Source of the DNA: Methanoculleus chikugoensis
GTDB lineage: Archaea; Halobacteriota; Methanomicrobia; Methanomicrobiales; Methanoculleaceae
NCBI RefSeq assembly: GCF_019669965.1
Contig: NZ_AP019781.1
Coordinates: 310,001 to 374,000, forward strand
DNA: 64,000 nucleotides
Direction: 5' to 3'
Below, in pieces: positions 1-8,928 of this stretch. Made by a program: the position numbers and the translations under genes. Position 1 is the first letter of the stretch; each line of letters begins with the position of its first letter. The notes under the pieces were generated by a model. It had not been told where the DNA came from and did not search any database. It saw only the letters and a program-made list of their open reading frames with translations.

Positions 1-182
1 GGGACACGCCGCTCGTCCGCCGCGGCGAGATCGTCGCCGACCTCGGGGCGGCAAAGGCCGCGATGCGGGGGAAGACCGTCGCGTTCGACCTCGACCTTGC
101 CGCAGGCGACGGGAAGGCGACGGCGTGGGGGTGCGACCTCACCGAGAAGTACGTAGAGATCAACGGGAAGTATACGACATGA
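1..182 (+). CDS. argJ: Glutamate N-acetyltransferase (ornithine acetyltransferase), C-terminal fragment
   Basis: This is the last 59 codons of ArgJ, cut by the window edge and read in the frame that starts at base 3. The protein moves the acetyl group from N-acetylornithine to glutamate in the cyclic arginine pathway. The translated end ([19 protein letters not shown]) matches the usual ArgJ carboxyl terminus, with the conserved WGCDLT segment and the final TT. Its TGA stop overlaps the ATG of argB (ATGA), so the two are almost certainly cotranscribed and translationally coupled. The N-terminal part and the autoproteolysis site are outside the window. Confidence 0.9.
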   Translation, partial: DTPLVRRGEIVADLGAAKAAMRGKTVAFDLDLAAGDGKATAWGCDLTEKYVEINGKYTT

Positions 183-1048
183 AACGAGAAGACGTGCTGA
201 TGGAGGCACTCCCTTACATCCAGAAGTTTTACGGCAAGACGATCGTGATCAAACTCGGCGGCCACGCGATGGTCGACCAGGGCATCCTCGAGACGGTGAT
301 CCGGGACGCCGTTCTTCTCCGCTACGTCGGGATGAAGGTCGTCCTGGTCCACGGCGGGGGCCCGGAGATCACCGCGAAGATGCAGGCGATGGGAAAAGAA
401 CCCAAATTCGTCGGGGGGCTCCGGATCACCGACGCCGAGACGCTCGAGATCGCCCAGATGGTCCTTGTGGGCAAGATCAACGACGGCATAGTCTCCCTCA
501 TCGCGAACTGCGGCACCCGTTCCGTCGGGATTTCCGGCAACGACGGCAACCTCCTCATCGCCCGGAAGATGGAGCCCCAGCGGGTGAAGGTCGGGGAGGT
601 CATCGAGGAGGTGGATCTCGGCCAGGTTGGGGAGATCGAGGAGGTCGACCCCGAGGTGCTCCACTGTCTCCTCGCCCAGAACTACATCCCGGTCGTGGCC
701 CCGATCGCCATCGACCGGCAGGGGCGGAGCCTGAACATCAACGCCGACACGGCGGCCGCCGAGATCGCGATCGCTCTTGGCGCATTCAAACTGGTCAACC
801 TCACCGACGTCGACGGCGTGATGGACGCCGACCGGACGACGGTCTACCACCGGCTCTCCCTTACCGAAGCGGAGACGATGATCAGCAACGGAATCATCGC
901 CGGCGGGATGATCCCGAAGCTCGACGGGTGCATGAAGGCGGTCCGGAGCGGGGTTACGAGCGCCCACGTCGTGAACGGCAACAAGGAGCACAACCTGCTC
1001 CTCGAACTCTTCACCAACCAGGGCGTCGGGACGATGCTCACCCTCTAA
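179..1048 (+). CDS. argB: Acetylglutamate kinase
   Basis: ArgB phosphorylates N-acetylglutamate at the second step of arginine synthesis in the cytoplasm. The 289-residue protein is of normal family length. It has the amino-acid kinase fold signatures: IKLGGHAM near residue 25, the VHGGGPEIT glycine-rich loop near residue 60, GNDGNLL in the middle and NLTDVDGVM near residue 210. I chose ATG 179 because it overlaps the argJ stop; a longer reading to 125 lies entirely within argJ coding sequence. An acetyltransferase and acetylglutamate kinase side by side indicate the acetyl-recycling arginine route. The only downstream feature before the next gene is a repeat-derived inverted structure. Confidence 0.97.
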   Translation: MKREDVLMEALPYIQKFYGKTIVIKLGGHAMVDQGILETVIRDAVLLRYVGMKVVLVHGGGPEITAKMQAMGKEPKFVGGLRITDAETLEIAQMVLVGKINDGIVSLIANCGTRSVGISGNDGNLLIARKMEPQRVKVGEVIEEVDLGQVGEIEEVDPEVLHCLLAQNYIPVVAPIAIDRQGRSLNINADTAAAEIAIALGAFKLVNLTDVDGVMDADRTTVYHRLSLTEAETMISNGIIAGGMIPKLDGCMKAVRSGVTSAHVVNGNKEHNLLLELFTNQGVGTMLTL

Positions 1049-1068
1049 CCCCTTTCCTACATTTTCAG

Positions 1069-1191
1069 CTCACGCGAAGACGCGAAAGCCGCGAAGATGG
1101 GGGGAGCGTTTATCACGGCCTTTGCGTTCTTCGCGGCTCGCACCCAGCCGTGCTCAAGCTCCTGCCCTGCGGCAGTCGCACTTCGCGTGAG
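1069..1191. repeat. Imperfect inverted repeat built from CGCGAAG motifs, with a two-hairpin insert
   Basis: The left arm (1069-1096) reads CTCACGCGAAG then GCGAAAGCCGCGAAG. The right arm (1123-1191) is its approximate reverse complement, interrupted by a segment with the two-hairpin repeat described at 22948-23445. Read on the minus strand, that insert has GTGCGA, a CTGCC/GGCAG stem, the linker GAGCTTGAG, and a second stem near GGTGCGAG. It sits between the convergent genes argB and chorismate mutase, so a terminator-like role is possible. The same arms occur at 23119-23250 in the opposite order. Confidence 0.75.
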
Positions 1192-1247
1192 ACCGTATCG
1201 CAGGACTGGGGCTTGTCTTTGGACCCCGGAAATCCGTACCTTTCCTC

Positions 1248-1532
1248 TCACGGCAGGTTGCCGTCGCCGCTGCACTCCCGCTGTCGCTCCTCGCTCATAC
1301 CGACCAGGATCTCAAAGACGCTCCTGACGGCGACCGGGTCGATCCGGCTCTCGACGGCGTAGGTGAAGACCCGGTCGAGGACAACCTTTCGCTGCGCCGG
1401 ATCGTGGATGGAAAGACCCTCCTCCTGCTTGATCCGGGCGATCCTCGCCGCAAGTCTCTGCCGTTCCGCAACCAGATCGATGATTCTCTCGTCGATCTCA
1501 CGGATCTCGTTCCTGACGGCATCTAGAGTCAT
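1248..1532 (-). CDS. Chorismate mutase, AroQ type
   Basis: This 94-residue all-helical protein matches the monofunctional AroQ chorismate mutase domain, which converts chorismate to prephenate for phenylalanine and tyrosine synthesis. Visible features are the N-terminal DAVRNEIREIDERIIDLVAER helix with the substrate-binding arginine, then RIKQEEGLSIHDPAQRKVVLDRV, and a third helix ending in ILVGMSEERQRE. The start at 1532 removes an unrelated upstream extension and places the first helix at the terminus, as in the family. No other aromatic pathway genes are adjacent, so it is probably transcribed alone. It converges on argB across a repeat-filled spacer. Confidence 0.9.
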   Translation of the reverse strand: MTLDAVRNEIREIDERIIDLVAERQRLAARIARIKQEEGLSIHDPAQRKVVLDRVFTYAVESRIDPVAVRSVFEILVGMSEERQRECSGDGNLP

Positions 1533-1625
1533 ACTACATGATTGACCGCGGCCGGGGAATAAACCTGACGGGTCGCGCCCGGTGAGGCGAAGGATATTAT
1601 CGTGCCGGGACAAACCTGATACCGG

Positions 1626-2216
1626 ATGCTGGAACGAATACCGCTACGCGAACGCCGGGACCTCCTGATCGCGTGGCTTGCCATCTCGATTGCCTTCACC
1701 CTGATCTACATCCGGGGCGGCGTGGACCCTATCGGGCTCGTCTTCTTCTTCGTGATGTCGCTCGTCACGGTGGGCGTCGCCTTCGTCCTGCACGAGCTGG
1801 CGCACAAGTTCGCCGCGATGCGCTACGGATACTGGGCCGAATTTCAGAAGGACAACCAGATGCTCCTCGTCGCCGTGGTGATGGCGGCGCTCGTCGGGGT
1901 CGTCTTTGCGGCGCCGGGAGCGACCTACGTCTACGGGAACGCGACACGGACGGAGAACGGGCGGATATCGGCTGCGGGCCCGATCACGAACCTCCTCCTC
2001 TGCATACCCTTCGCGGCGCTGATGCTTCTCTCCGGCGGCGGGCTCCTCGCTCTCGTCGGCCTCGTCGGGCTCCGGGTCAACGCGATGATCGCGACCTTCA
2101 ACATGCTCCCGATCAGCGTCCTCGACGGGCGCAAGGTTCTCGCCTGGAACCCGGCCGTCTTTGCCGTGCTGATCGTCGCCTCCGCCGGGCTCCTCTTCTG
2201 GTCGCTCCTCCTCTGA
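1626..2216 (+). CDS. Site-2 protease family (M50) membrane metalloprotease
   Basis: A 196-residue multi-pass membrane protein. A TM segment near residues 14-30 is followed by a second one carrying the zinc-binding HELAH motif around residue 57. A third hydrophobic stretch near 76-95 and two more follow. The second metal site appears as NMLPISVLDGRKV near residue 165, the M50 third-ligand Asp motif. Proteins of this type cleave substrates within the membrane; this one has no PDZ domain. No substrate can be inferred from the neighbours. It diverges from chorismate mutase and ends 14 bases before the converging stop of the large kinase, with a short T-run between. Confidence 0.88.
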   Translation: MLERIPLRERRDLLIAWLAISIAFTLIYIRGGVDPIGLVFFFVMSLVTVGVAFVLHELAHKFAAMRYGYWAEFQKDNQMLLVAVVMAALVGVVFAAPGATYVYGNATRTENGRISAAGPITNLLLCIPFAALMLLSGGGLLALVGLVGLRVNAMIATFNMLPISVLDGRKVLAWNPAVFAVLIVASAGLLFWSLLL

Positions 2217-2230
2217 GTAACACCCTTTTT

Positions 2231-5200
2231 TCAGGCCTTCTTCAGGGTGAATCGGAACGCCGCGCCGCACTCCGGCCGACCCGGCACCCGGTCGCCGACC
2301 CGGATACGGCCGCCGTAGCGCGATACAAGCATCCGGGTGATGTAGAGCCCGAGACCCTGGCCGCTTTTGCGGCTCCGGCTCTGCCCGAACCGCATGAATA
2401 CGGCATCTTTCATCCCATCGGGAATCCCCGGCCCGGTATCCTCGACCGATACCCGGACCTCGCCGTCGCTCTCTTCCACGCGGATGGTGATCTCGACCTC
2501 CGGCCCCCCGAACTTGATGCTGTTGCCGATGAGGTTCGTGAAGACTTCGGGGAGGAGCGCGTCGGCCATGACCGAGAGGTTCGTGCCGCCGTAATGGATC
2601 CGGCTTCCGGAGAAGATCCCGATCTCGTTCCGGATGACCCCTTCGAGGTCTACCGGCGCGAGCACGGCCGATTCCTTGTGGATCCGGCGGATGGTCGAGA
2701 CGTTCCGCAGGATTTCGACGCTTTTGCGGATACTGTTCTGGAGTTTCTGTGCGTAGTCTCTTCCTTCCCCTTCGAGCATGTCGACGAGGAGATCGGTGTA
2801 GAGGCCCGAGACGTTCTCGGCGTTCCTGATATCGTGGCTGAGAATGTCGAGGTAGAGATTCGCCTCCTGTTCGGCTGTCTCAAGCTGCCGGATCAGCAGG
2901 GTGCGCTCGACGGAGGTGCCGATCTCTCTCCCGATGGCCGTAAGGAGCGACCGGTCGGCGTCGGTGAACTGGTTGCCGTTCCCGGAGACCACATTCAGCG
3001 CCCCGATCACTCTCCCGTGTGCCGTGATCGGGATGCTGGCGGACTGGTGCAGTGTTCCTTCTTCCTCCCCCGGGTAGCGGAGATCCGGGTGATCGTCGAA
3101 GAAGAGGGGGTTTCCTGCCACCAGCACCTCCACGTAGGGCCGCGCGGTGATGTCGGGGATGCACGGCTGTGAAGGAAAGCCTTCGGGGAGACCCTGCACG
3201 CAGACGAGTCGCGCTCTCTCCCTCCCCGGCTCGATCAGGTAGATGCCGCCGCCGGAGAGATCGAGGAGGGAGAGGACTGCCGCGAGGACCCGTCCCAGCG
3301 CCTCCTCGAGATCCGTCGCGGACGTCGATACCCCGATGATCCGGTTTAAGACCGAGAGCTCGCGATTGTGGGCCTGGATGTTCGCCTCGGCCTGTTTCTG
3401 GCCGGTGATGTCGGTGAGCGAAGCCGTGATGCAGAGAGGGACTCCGTCGCCGTCCCTGACCAGGCTTCCGGAGAACATGGCATAAAACGTCGTTTTATCC
3501 CGCCTTCTGCCGATCCGCTCTCCGATGTGCCTGCCGGTGCGGACGACGTTCTCAAACGTGTTCCGGGCCTCTTCCTCGTTCTGCCAGAGTTCCGTGACCC
3601 GCTTCCCGATCACCTCGGTCGGGGAGTCGTAGCCCCACATGGAGAGAAACGCCCGGTTGACATAGATCAGGCGGCCGTCGAGATCGGCGACGGTGAACGC
3701 GCTCAATGAAGACGCTATCGCCATATCCCTGATCCGGAGTTCCTGCTCGGCCTGCTTGCGTTCGGTGATGTCGATCCCCGATCCCATCGTGCAGATCCGC
3801 CTGCCCGCTTCGTCGGTGACGACGGAGAGGACGAGCTGCATGGGGAAGGTTGAGCCGTCTTTTCGTCGCGATTTCACCTCGCCCGACCAGGCGCCGTTTC
3901 GGACGAGTTCCTCTCGGATCTGATTCATCTCCCCCAGGTCCCCCCAGAGCACCGAGACATGCTGCCCGACGATCTCCTCCTCCTCCCATCCGTGTATGGC
4001 GAGAGAGGCGCGGTTGGCGTAGATGATCTTCCCGTCGTAGTCGGAAAGCGAGATGCCTTCGAGTGCCGAGGCTATCGCCATATCCTTGATCCAGAGTTCG
4101 AGTTCGGCACGTCGCTGCCCGGTCACGTCGCGGAGGGAGTAGAGCGTCCCGGTAACCTGCCCGGAATCGTCGGTTAACGTGCTGAGCGTCTCGTCGACGG
4201 ATATAACCTCTCCATCCCTCTTCCGGTGACTGACGACACCGCGCCAGGTTCCGGATGAGCGGAGGGCATTCTTCGCCGCCTCTTCGTCGTCCGGGCGGAG
4301 CCACTCGGTGGTGAAGAGTTCCGGGATCGGCCGGCCGAGAGCCTCACCGGAAGGGACGGCGTAGAGCCGCTCTGCCGCCCGGTTCATGTAGGTGAGCCTC
4401 TCATCCGTATCGGCTGCGATCACGGCGTCCTCCACCTGCGAGAGCACCTGGGCCTGGAACCGGAGCTGCTCTTCCGCCCGTTTTCGTTCGGTGATGTCGC
4501 GGCCGATCCCGAGCAGGCTCCGGGCGGTGCCGTCGGGTTCAACCATCGGGATGAGGCGCGTCTCAAGCCATATCCCCCCGCCGTCACCGGGAATCTGTCC
4601 CTCCGCGGTGAAGATCTTCCCTGGAGACTCCGCTACGGCCCGGAGCGCCGGAAGCCATCCATCAACGAGATCCGGCGGGAACAATTCCCTGATGTTCTTT
4701 CCCCGCAGGCTCTCCGGATCTGCGTCGACCAGGCGGCTGCCGGCACTGTTCACGAAGAGGACCTCGCCGTCCGTGCCTACGAGGAAGATGCCGTCCGGTG
4801 CAAACTCGGTAAGCGTCCGGTAGCGCTCCTCGCTCTCCCGGAGCGCCTGCGCCATGCGCATATCCTTGCTGATATCGACGGCGGTGGCCATGATGCAGAT
4901 CGGGTTTCCGGAGTCGTCCTTGAGGAGATTCGCGGTGATATGAGCAGTAAATTCCGTCCCATCGGCCTTTCTGCCGACCAGTTGCCCGTTGCACCTGCCG
5001 CGCCCCGAAAACGTCGCAAGCACCCTCTCGACCTTCGCCGGGTCCACCCAGAACTCCGTGAGATGCCGTCCGAGAACCTCTGCGGGGTCGGTCAGCCCGC
5101 CCAGCGCGAGCAGGGCCGGGTTGACGTGCGTGATGTTGCCGTCGAGGTCGGCGATGGCGATCGCGGCAAACGACGACTCCACCGCCATCTTCCCAATCAG

Positions 5201-6307
5201 GAGTTCTCGCTCCGCCTCCTTCCTCTCCGTGATATCGGAATGCGCCCCCACGATCCGGAGCGGCATTCCGCGGGCATCGTGCTCGACCACCCGGAGCCGG
5301 TCGAGCACGTAGACCCATTCTCCCGATGCGGACTTCATCCGGAACTCCATCTCGCAGCGATCGCGAACTCCTGCGGCCATCCCGGTGAGGGCTGCCTCGA
5401 CGCCGTCGCGGTCGTCCGGGTGGACGAGTGCGAGGATCGTAGGGGTCGTGGGCACGAACGCTCCCGGATCGTAGCCGAGCATCGTGAAACTCCGGGTGCT
5501 GTAGTAGGCCGTGCCGGTGCCGACGTCCCAGTCGACCAGCCCGTCGTCTGCCGCCGAGAGTGCCAGGTGCAGCCGTTCTTCGCTCACCCGGAGCGCCTGC
5601 TCCGCGCGGTTCCGCTCGGTCACGTCGAGGAGCGACATCACGGAACGGGCGGTTCCCGGGATCAGGCCGATGGTGACCTCGACGGCGTGGGTGTTGCCGG
5701 AACGGTCGACAAATGAGATGGCATAGTTCTTCGGTGCGGTTGCAGGATCGTTTCGCCGGAGGGCATGGTACTCCTTCAGCCGACGGCGTTCGTCTTCGGA
5801 TGCTACGAAATCGGTCAGCCGCTTTATCCCGACGATCTCGGCGCGCGGGTACCCGGAGAGCCGCTCGAACTCCGTGTTCGCCACCGATATGGTGCCGTTC
5901 TCCTCGATGAGGATCGTTGCCGTCCCGGTGTACTCGACGATCGCCTCGTAATCCCCGGTGCCCGGGGCTTCCCGGAGCCGGAGCACCCAGTTCTTCCCGG
6001 ACGGCGTTCTCCACCCCGAGCAGCGGTACCCCCGTTCTTCACCGCCCGGGCTCTTGAGCCGGCACTCGAACTCCAGAGTCCCGTTTCCGGGTGCCGCAAG
6101 AACCTTATCGGCAAGTTCGCTCACCGCCCCCGCCCGCCGGGTTTCTCCCTCATGCACGCCGAGCACCCTCCGGGAGGCCGTGTTCGCCCAGACTATGCGG
6201 GCGTCCTCATCGAGCACCAGGACAGCGTCTTCCATGCCCTCCAGTATCCGGTAATCCGGCTGCGCGCCGTGCAGGCGCTCCGGAGGCTTGGCGGGGGTCA
6301 CGCGCAT
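2231..6307 (-). CDS. Eight-PAS, GAF multisensor histidine kinase
   Basis: A cytoplasmic sensor kinase of 1358 residues with no clear membrane segment. Reading from the N terminus, about eight PAS domains can be recognised between residues 15 and 985, several with the PAC tail ending in DITERK or similar. A GAF domain follows (about 990-1140). The H-box is ILSHDIRN, with the phospho-acceptor His near residue 1170. The ATPase has an N box (NLIGNSIKFGG), G1 (VEDTGPGIPD) and G2 (GQGLGLYIT). No receiver domain is attached or encoded next to it. I prefer ATG 6307 because GGAG lies just upstream; an in-frame TTG at 6325 has no such site. Multi-PAS kinases of this kind are abundant in Methanomicrobiales and their ligands are mostly unknown. 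Confidence 0.93.
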   Translation of the reverse strand: MRVTPAKPPERLHGAQPDYRILEGMEDAVLVLDEDARIVWANTASRRVLGVHEGETRRAGAVSELADKVLAAPGNGTLEFECRLKSPGGEERGYRCSGWRTPSGKNWVLRLREAPGTGDYEAIVEYTGTATILIEENGTISVANTEFERLSGYPRAEIVGIKRLTDFVASEDERRRLKEYHALRRNDPATAPKNYAISFVDRSGNTHAVEVTIGLIPGTARSVMSLLDVTERNRAEQALRVSEERLHLALSAADDGLVDWDVGTGTAYYSTRSFTMLGYDPGAFVPTTPTILALVHPDDRDGVEAALTGMAAGVRDRCEMEFRMKSASGEWVYVLDRLRVVEHDARGMPLRIVGAHSDITERKEAERELLIGKMAVESSFAAIAIADLDGNITHVNPALLALGGLTDPAEVLGRHLTEFWVDPAKVERVLATFSGRGRCNGQLVGRKADGTEFTAHITANLLKDDSGNPICIMATAVDISKDMRMAQALRESEERYRTLTEFAPDGIFLVGTDGEVLFVNSAGSRLVDADPESLRGKNIRELFPPDLVDGWLPALRAVAESPGKIFTAEGQIPGDGGGIWLETRLIPMVEPDGTARSLLGIGRDITERKRAEEQLRFQAQVLSQVEDAVIAADTDERLTYMNRAAERLYAVPSGEALGRPIPELFTTEWLRPDDEEAAKNALRSSGTWRGVVSHRKRDGEVISVDETLSTLTDDSGQVTGTLYSLRDVTGQRRAELELWIKDMAIASALEGISLSDYDGKIIYANRASLAIHGWEEEEIVGQHVSVLWGDLGEMNQIREELVRNGAWSGEVKSRRKDGSTFPMQLVLSVVTDEAGRRICTMGSGIDITERKQAEQELRIRDMAIASSLSAFTVADLDGRLIYVNRAFLSMWGYDSPTEVIGKRVTELWQNEEEARNTFENVVRTGRHIGERIGRRRDKTTFYAMFSGSLVRDGDGVPLCITASLTDITGQKQAEANIQAHNRELSVLNRIIGVSTSATDLEEALGRVLAAVLSLLDLSGGGIYLIEPGRERARLVCVQGLPEGFPSQPCIPDITARPYVEVLVAGNPLFFDDHPDLRYPGEEEGTLHQSASIPITAHGRVIGALNVVSGNGNQFTDADRSLLTAIGREIGTSVERTLLIRQLETAEQEANLYLDILSHDIRNAENVSGLYTDLLVDMLEGEGRDYAQKLQNSIRKSVEILRNVSTIRRIHKESAVLAPVDLEGVIRNEIGIFSGSRIHYGGTNLSVMADALLPEVFTNLIGNSIKFGGPEVEITIRVEESDGEVRVSVEDTGPGIPDGMKDAVFMRFGQSRSRKSGQGLGLYITRMLVSRYGGRIRVGDRVPGRPECGAAFRFTLKKA

Positions 6308-6509
6308 TTGCTCCTGCTGCCCCAAGATGCATCGTGCGGGCTGGTACTGAATATGGAGACGGTCAAAACGTATTAATCTGTTCCGGTTGCAGGGCGGCAG
6401 GGAAAAATATTGATCCGTGCGGCCGGCGATGGAGTGGGGGATCGTGCCCGGGATCGGTGATATGGAAACATTCGTTGCCGGAGCCGGCCGCGCGCGGGGC
6501 AGACGGGAG

Positions 6510-7121
6510 TCAGGCCTCTGCGTCTTGCAGGCCGGCGAGAAGGTTGACCACGTCCCGCCCTTTCTTCCGTGCTTCCGTGAGTGCTGTCGGATGCCCCGCG
6601 ATCCCCCCGTAGCGGTCGAGATCGTTGGCGATGACGTTGTCCCAGTACTCGAACCCGGTGGTGTTGAAGAAGGCGGTGATCGCCGGGAACGCCGCGTCGA
6701 AGACGTTCTCCCACCCGAGCCCCGCGGTCGAGACGAATATCCCCTTGTGGCGGCGGAGGCGGTCGGGAGCGTAGTGGAGATTCTTCAGGATGAACTTGCG
6801 CGCCCAGAGGTACTGCGCGCGGTCGATCAGCCCCTTCGCCTCCGCCGTGATCCCCATCGAGTAGATGGGGGAAGCAAGGACAAGGACGTCGGCGTCGCCG
6901 ATCTTCTCAAAAACCCCTGTGAGGTCGTCTTTGATGATGCAGACACCTGTCTTGTGGCAGGCGTTGCACCCCCGGCACGAGGCGTAGTCGAGCGGCCGCA
7001 GAACGATCTTCTCCACATCGGCCCCCGCTTCCCGGGCGCCCTCGATCACGGCATCGAGCAGCGTCTCGGTGTTTCCGTGCCGCCGGGGGCTGCCGGAGAT
7101 ACCGAGGACTTTTACGGTCAT
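6510..7121 (-). CDS. Iron-sulfur flavoprotein (NADPH-dependent FMN reductase family)
   Basis: A 203-residue flavodoxin-fold protein. The FMN phosphate loop is GISGSPRRHGNTETLLD at residues 6-22, followed by a compact cysteine motif CRGCNACHKTGVC near residues 48-60 that can bind a [4Fe-4S] cluster, as in archaeal Isf. A second flavin contact, ASPIYSMG, lies near residue 85. Isf proteins pass electrons from ferredoxin and can reduce O2 or H2O2 in methanogens; that role is inferred here from family and context. The ATG overlaps the stop of the upstream paralogue by four bases (ATGA), so the two are a translationally coupled pair. Confidence 0.9.
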   Translation of the reverse strand: MTVKVLGISGSPRRHGNTETLLDAVIEGAREAGADVEKIVLRPLDYASCRGCNACHKTGVCIIKDDLTGVFEKIGDADVLVLASPIYSMGITAEAKGLIDRAQYLWARKFILKNLHYAPDRLRRHKGIFVSTAGLGWENVFDAAFPAITAFFNTTGFEYWDNVIANDLDRYGGIAGHPTALTEARKKGRDVVNLLAGLQDAEA

Positions 7122-7729
7122 GCCACCCCGACCTCCCGCAGGTGCGCGGCGACCTCCCGGGCGAGAGCCTCCGCGTCGGCCTTCGCGGTCGGGTGGCGCT
7201 CGATCGCGCCCTTCTCGTCGACCCCGTTCACCATCAGGTACCGGAGGTCCTTATTCCGGACATCGGCGACGTTAAAGAAGCACTTCACCGACGGGATCGC
7301 CGCGTCGAAGACGTAGTTCCAGTTCTGCCCGGCGGTCGAGAGGAAGATCCCGACCCGCTTCCCCTTCCGCTCGGGCGGGGCGACCGGGAGATGGAGGACG
7401 TACTTCCGGGACCGGAAGACCTGCGCCCGGTCGACCAGCGCCTTCGCCTGTGCCGGGAGCCCCATGCAGTAGATCGGGGCGGCGAGGACGATGCAGTCGG
7501 CCGCGACGATCCGGTCGTAGACGTAGTCCATGTAGTCCCGCTGGACGCACCGGTTGAGCGTCTCGCAGACATTGCACCCGCGGCAGGGCCTGATATCAAC
7601 CTCGGTGACGGCGATCTTCTCGGTCGCGGCCCCCTCCTCCGCCATCGCCGCGAGCACCCAGTCGAGGAGGGTCTCGGAGTTGCCGTGACGGCGGGGCGAG
7701 GTCGCAAACGCGAGGACGTCGATGGTCAT
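7118..7729 (-). CDS. Iron-sulfur flavoprotein, paralogue of its downstream neighbour
   Basis: The first gene of a coupled pair, 203 residues, clearly paralogous to the protein at 6510-7121. The FMN loop reads FATSPRRHGNSETLLD, the cluster motif is CRGCNVCETLNRC near residue 48, and the second flavin loop is AAPIYCMGLP. Both proteins share a C-terminal helical region with YVFDAAIPSVKCFFN-type sequence, so a recent tandem duplication is likely. I start at ATG 7729, which places the Rossmann-like first strand at the N terminus. A longer in-frame reading runs through the peroxiredoxin gene and is not credible. The partner electron donor is not visible. Confidence 0.9.
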   Translation of the reverse strand: MTIDVLAFATSPRRHGNSETLLDWVLAAMAEEGAATEKIAVTEVDIRPCRGCNVCETLNRCVQRDYMDYVYDRIVAADCIVLAAPIYCMGLPAQAKALVDRAQVFRSRKYVLHLPVAPPERKGKRVGIFLSTAGQNWNYVFDAAIPSVKCFFNVADVRNKDLRYLMVNGVDEKGAIERHPTAKADAEALAREVAAHLREVGVA

Positions 7730-7770
7730 ATACAGAGTGTTGCTCGGCCGGAGGCAAAAAAAGTACGGGT

Positions 7771-8415
7771 TTAGAGGTTCTTGAAGCAGAGGTACCAGTC
7801 TTTGCACTCGTAGCCTTCCTGCATCCGCTTCTCGATCCCCTCGGGGGTCGTCGGCGCCGGGACGATGACCTTCTCGCCGGGCTGCCAGTTCGCCGGCGTC
7901 GCGACGCCGTGCGCGTCCGAGGTCTGGAGGGCCTTCGTGATCCTGAGGATCTCGGGCATGGAGCGGCCGTTGGACATCGGGTAGTAGAGCATGGCACGCA
8001 TGACGCCCTTGTCGTCGATGAAGAAGACCGTCCTGATCGTCGAGGTGGTGCTCTGCCCGGGGTGGAGCATCCCGTAGGTCTTGGCGACCTTCATGTCGAG
8101 GTCGGCGATGATCGGGAACGGGATCTCGACGCCCATCTTCTCCTTGATGTTTCGAACCCACGCAAGGTGCGAGTGGACGCTGTCGATCGAGAGGCCGACG
8201 AGCTGGACGTTCAGTCCTTTGAGTTCATCGGCGATCCCGGCGAACGCCATGAACTCCGTGGTGCAGACCGGCGTGAAGTCGGCCGGGTGGGAGAAGAGGA
8301 TGACCCACTTTCCCTTGAGGTCCGAGAGTTTCAGGCGTCCGTGAGTGGTCAGCGCGTCGAATTCCGGTGCTTTCTCGCCGATGACCGGCATCTGGAGTAG
8401 CCCTGCAGGTTCCAT
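7771..8415 (-). CDS. Peroxiredoxin, Prx6/1-Cys-like
   Basis: This 214-residue thiol peroxidase belongs to the long AhpC/Prx6-type group common in archaea. The peroxidatic motif HPADFTPVCTTEF lies near residue 48, with the conserved Thr and Cys. Downstream are SIDSVHSHLAW, the active-site Arg region near residue 120, and a C-terminal extension with two further cysteines (YECKDWYLCF). Those could act as resolving residues, as in the archaeal Prx with a C-terminal CXnC. It reduces H2O2 and organic peroxides in the cytosol. It begins three bases after the AhpD-like gene, so the pair is an operon. An internal Met at residue 9 (MPVIGEKAPEF) is an equally plausible start. Confidence 0.93.
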   Translation of the reverse strand: MEPAGLLQMPVIGEKAPEFDALTTHGRLKLSDLKGKWVILFSHPADFTPVCTTEFMAFAGIADELKGLNVQLVGLSIDSVHSHLAWVRNIKEKMGVEIPFPIIADLDMKVAKTYGMLHPGQSTTSTIRTVFFIDDKGVMRAMLYYPMSNGRSMPEILRITKALQTSDAHGVATPANWQPGEKVIVPAPTTPEGIEKRMQEGYECKDWYLCFKNL

Positions 8416-8418
8416 GAC

Positions 8419-8769
8419 TCACTTCTTCGGGCGGTTGCCCAGATATTCTTCGAGGGCGGTCTTGCCGTGGACGTAGGCCGGCATCCCCGCGAGCAGGAAC
8501 GCAACCCTGAGTCCTTCCTCGATCTCTTCCTTCGATACGCCAAGATTCGCGGCACCGGCCATCTGCGCCCGGACGGCGTGCCCGTCCCGGAGCGCCGCGG
8601 CGATCGCGATCGCGATGACCTTCTTCGTCTGCCTGGAGAGGGCGCCGTCGGCCCAGATCACCTGATCGAGCCCCATGACCTTTCCGTAGAGGTCGGGGTC
8701 GGTCTCTTTGAGTTCCTTGAAGATCACGGGGATCTTCCCGATCTTCTCTTCGAGTTTCTTCTCTTCCAT
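8419..8769 (-). CDS. Carboxymuconolactone decarboxylase family (AhpD-like) protein
   Basis: A 116-residue all-helical protein of the CMD/AhpD superfamily. The core helix reads ALSRQTKKVIAIAIAAALRD. The usual AhpD CXXC pair is absent: the position where it normally lies reads DGHAVRAQM, so a redox function through that dithiol is unlikely unless another residue substitutes. The C-terminal helix pair ends in AYVHGKTALEEYLG. Its place directly upstream of peroxiredoxin suggests an accessory role in peroxide defence, but the loss of the cysteines argues for a non-disulfide role. I start at ATG 8769 (MEEKKLEEK). Confidence 0.82.
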   Translation of the reverse strand: MEEKKLEEKIGKIPVIFKELKETDPDLYGKVMGLDQVIWADGALSRQTKKVIAIAIAAALRDGHAVRAQMAGAANLGVSKEEIEEGLRVAFLLAGMPAYVHGKTALEEYLGNRPKK

Positions 8770-8774
8770 GCCGC

Positions 8775-8900
8775 TCACTCCTCGAGCACCATCGGTTCGC
8801 CGCAACAGATCAGTTCGCCGCCGCCGGCCTCCATTACCTGGACCACGTTTCCGCAGATCTCGCAGTGGTAGATCTCTCCTTTTGCCGATACATTCACCAT
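8775..8900 (-). CDS. Desulforedoxin-like small iron protein
   Basis: A 41-residue protein. It starts [20 protein letters not shown] and contains the desulforedoxin signature CX2C near residue 14 and the adjacent-cysteine motif LICCGEPM near residue 32. Four cysteines of this spacing bind one rubredoxin-like Fe(SCys)4 centre, as in desulforedoxin or the N-terminal domain of desulfoferrodoxin. The superoxide reductase catalytic domain is absent. It ends five bases before the AhpD-like gene starts, so it belongs to the peroxiredoxin operon and is a good candidate electron carrier for it. Confidence 0.85.
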   Translation of the reverse strand: MVNVSAKGEIYHCEICGNVVQVMEAGGGELICCGEPMVLEE

Positions 8901-8928
8901 TCTTCTCACCTACCTTGACGGGCCCCGA

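Noticed and set aside
1673-3172. Long plus-strand open frame of about 500 codons overlapping the site-2 protease and the kinase end
   Set aside because: Composition rich in Arg, Asp and Pro, no motif, and it is antisense to the kinase, whose domains are clear. High G+C suppresses stops on the opposite strand.
7730-8161. N-terminal extension of the second iron-sulfur flavoprotein into the peroxiredoxin gene
   Set aside because: The added residues are a frame-shifted reading of peroxiredoxin and the FMN loop begins right after ATG 7729.
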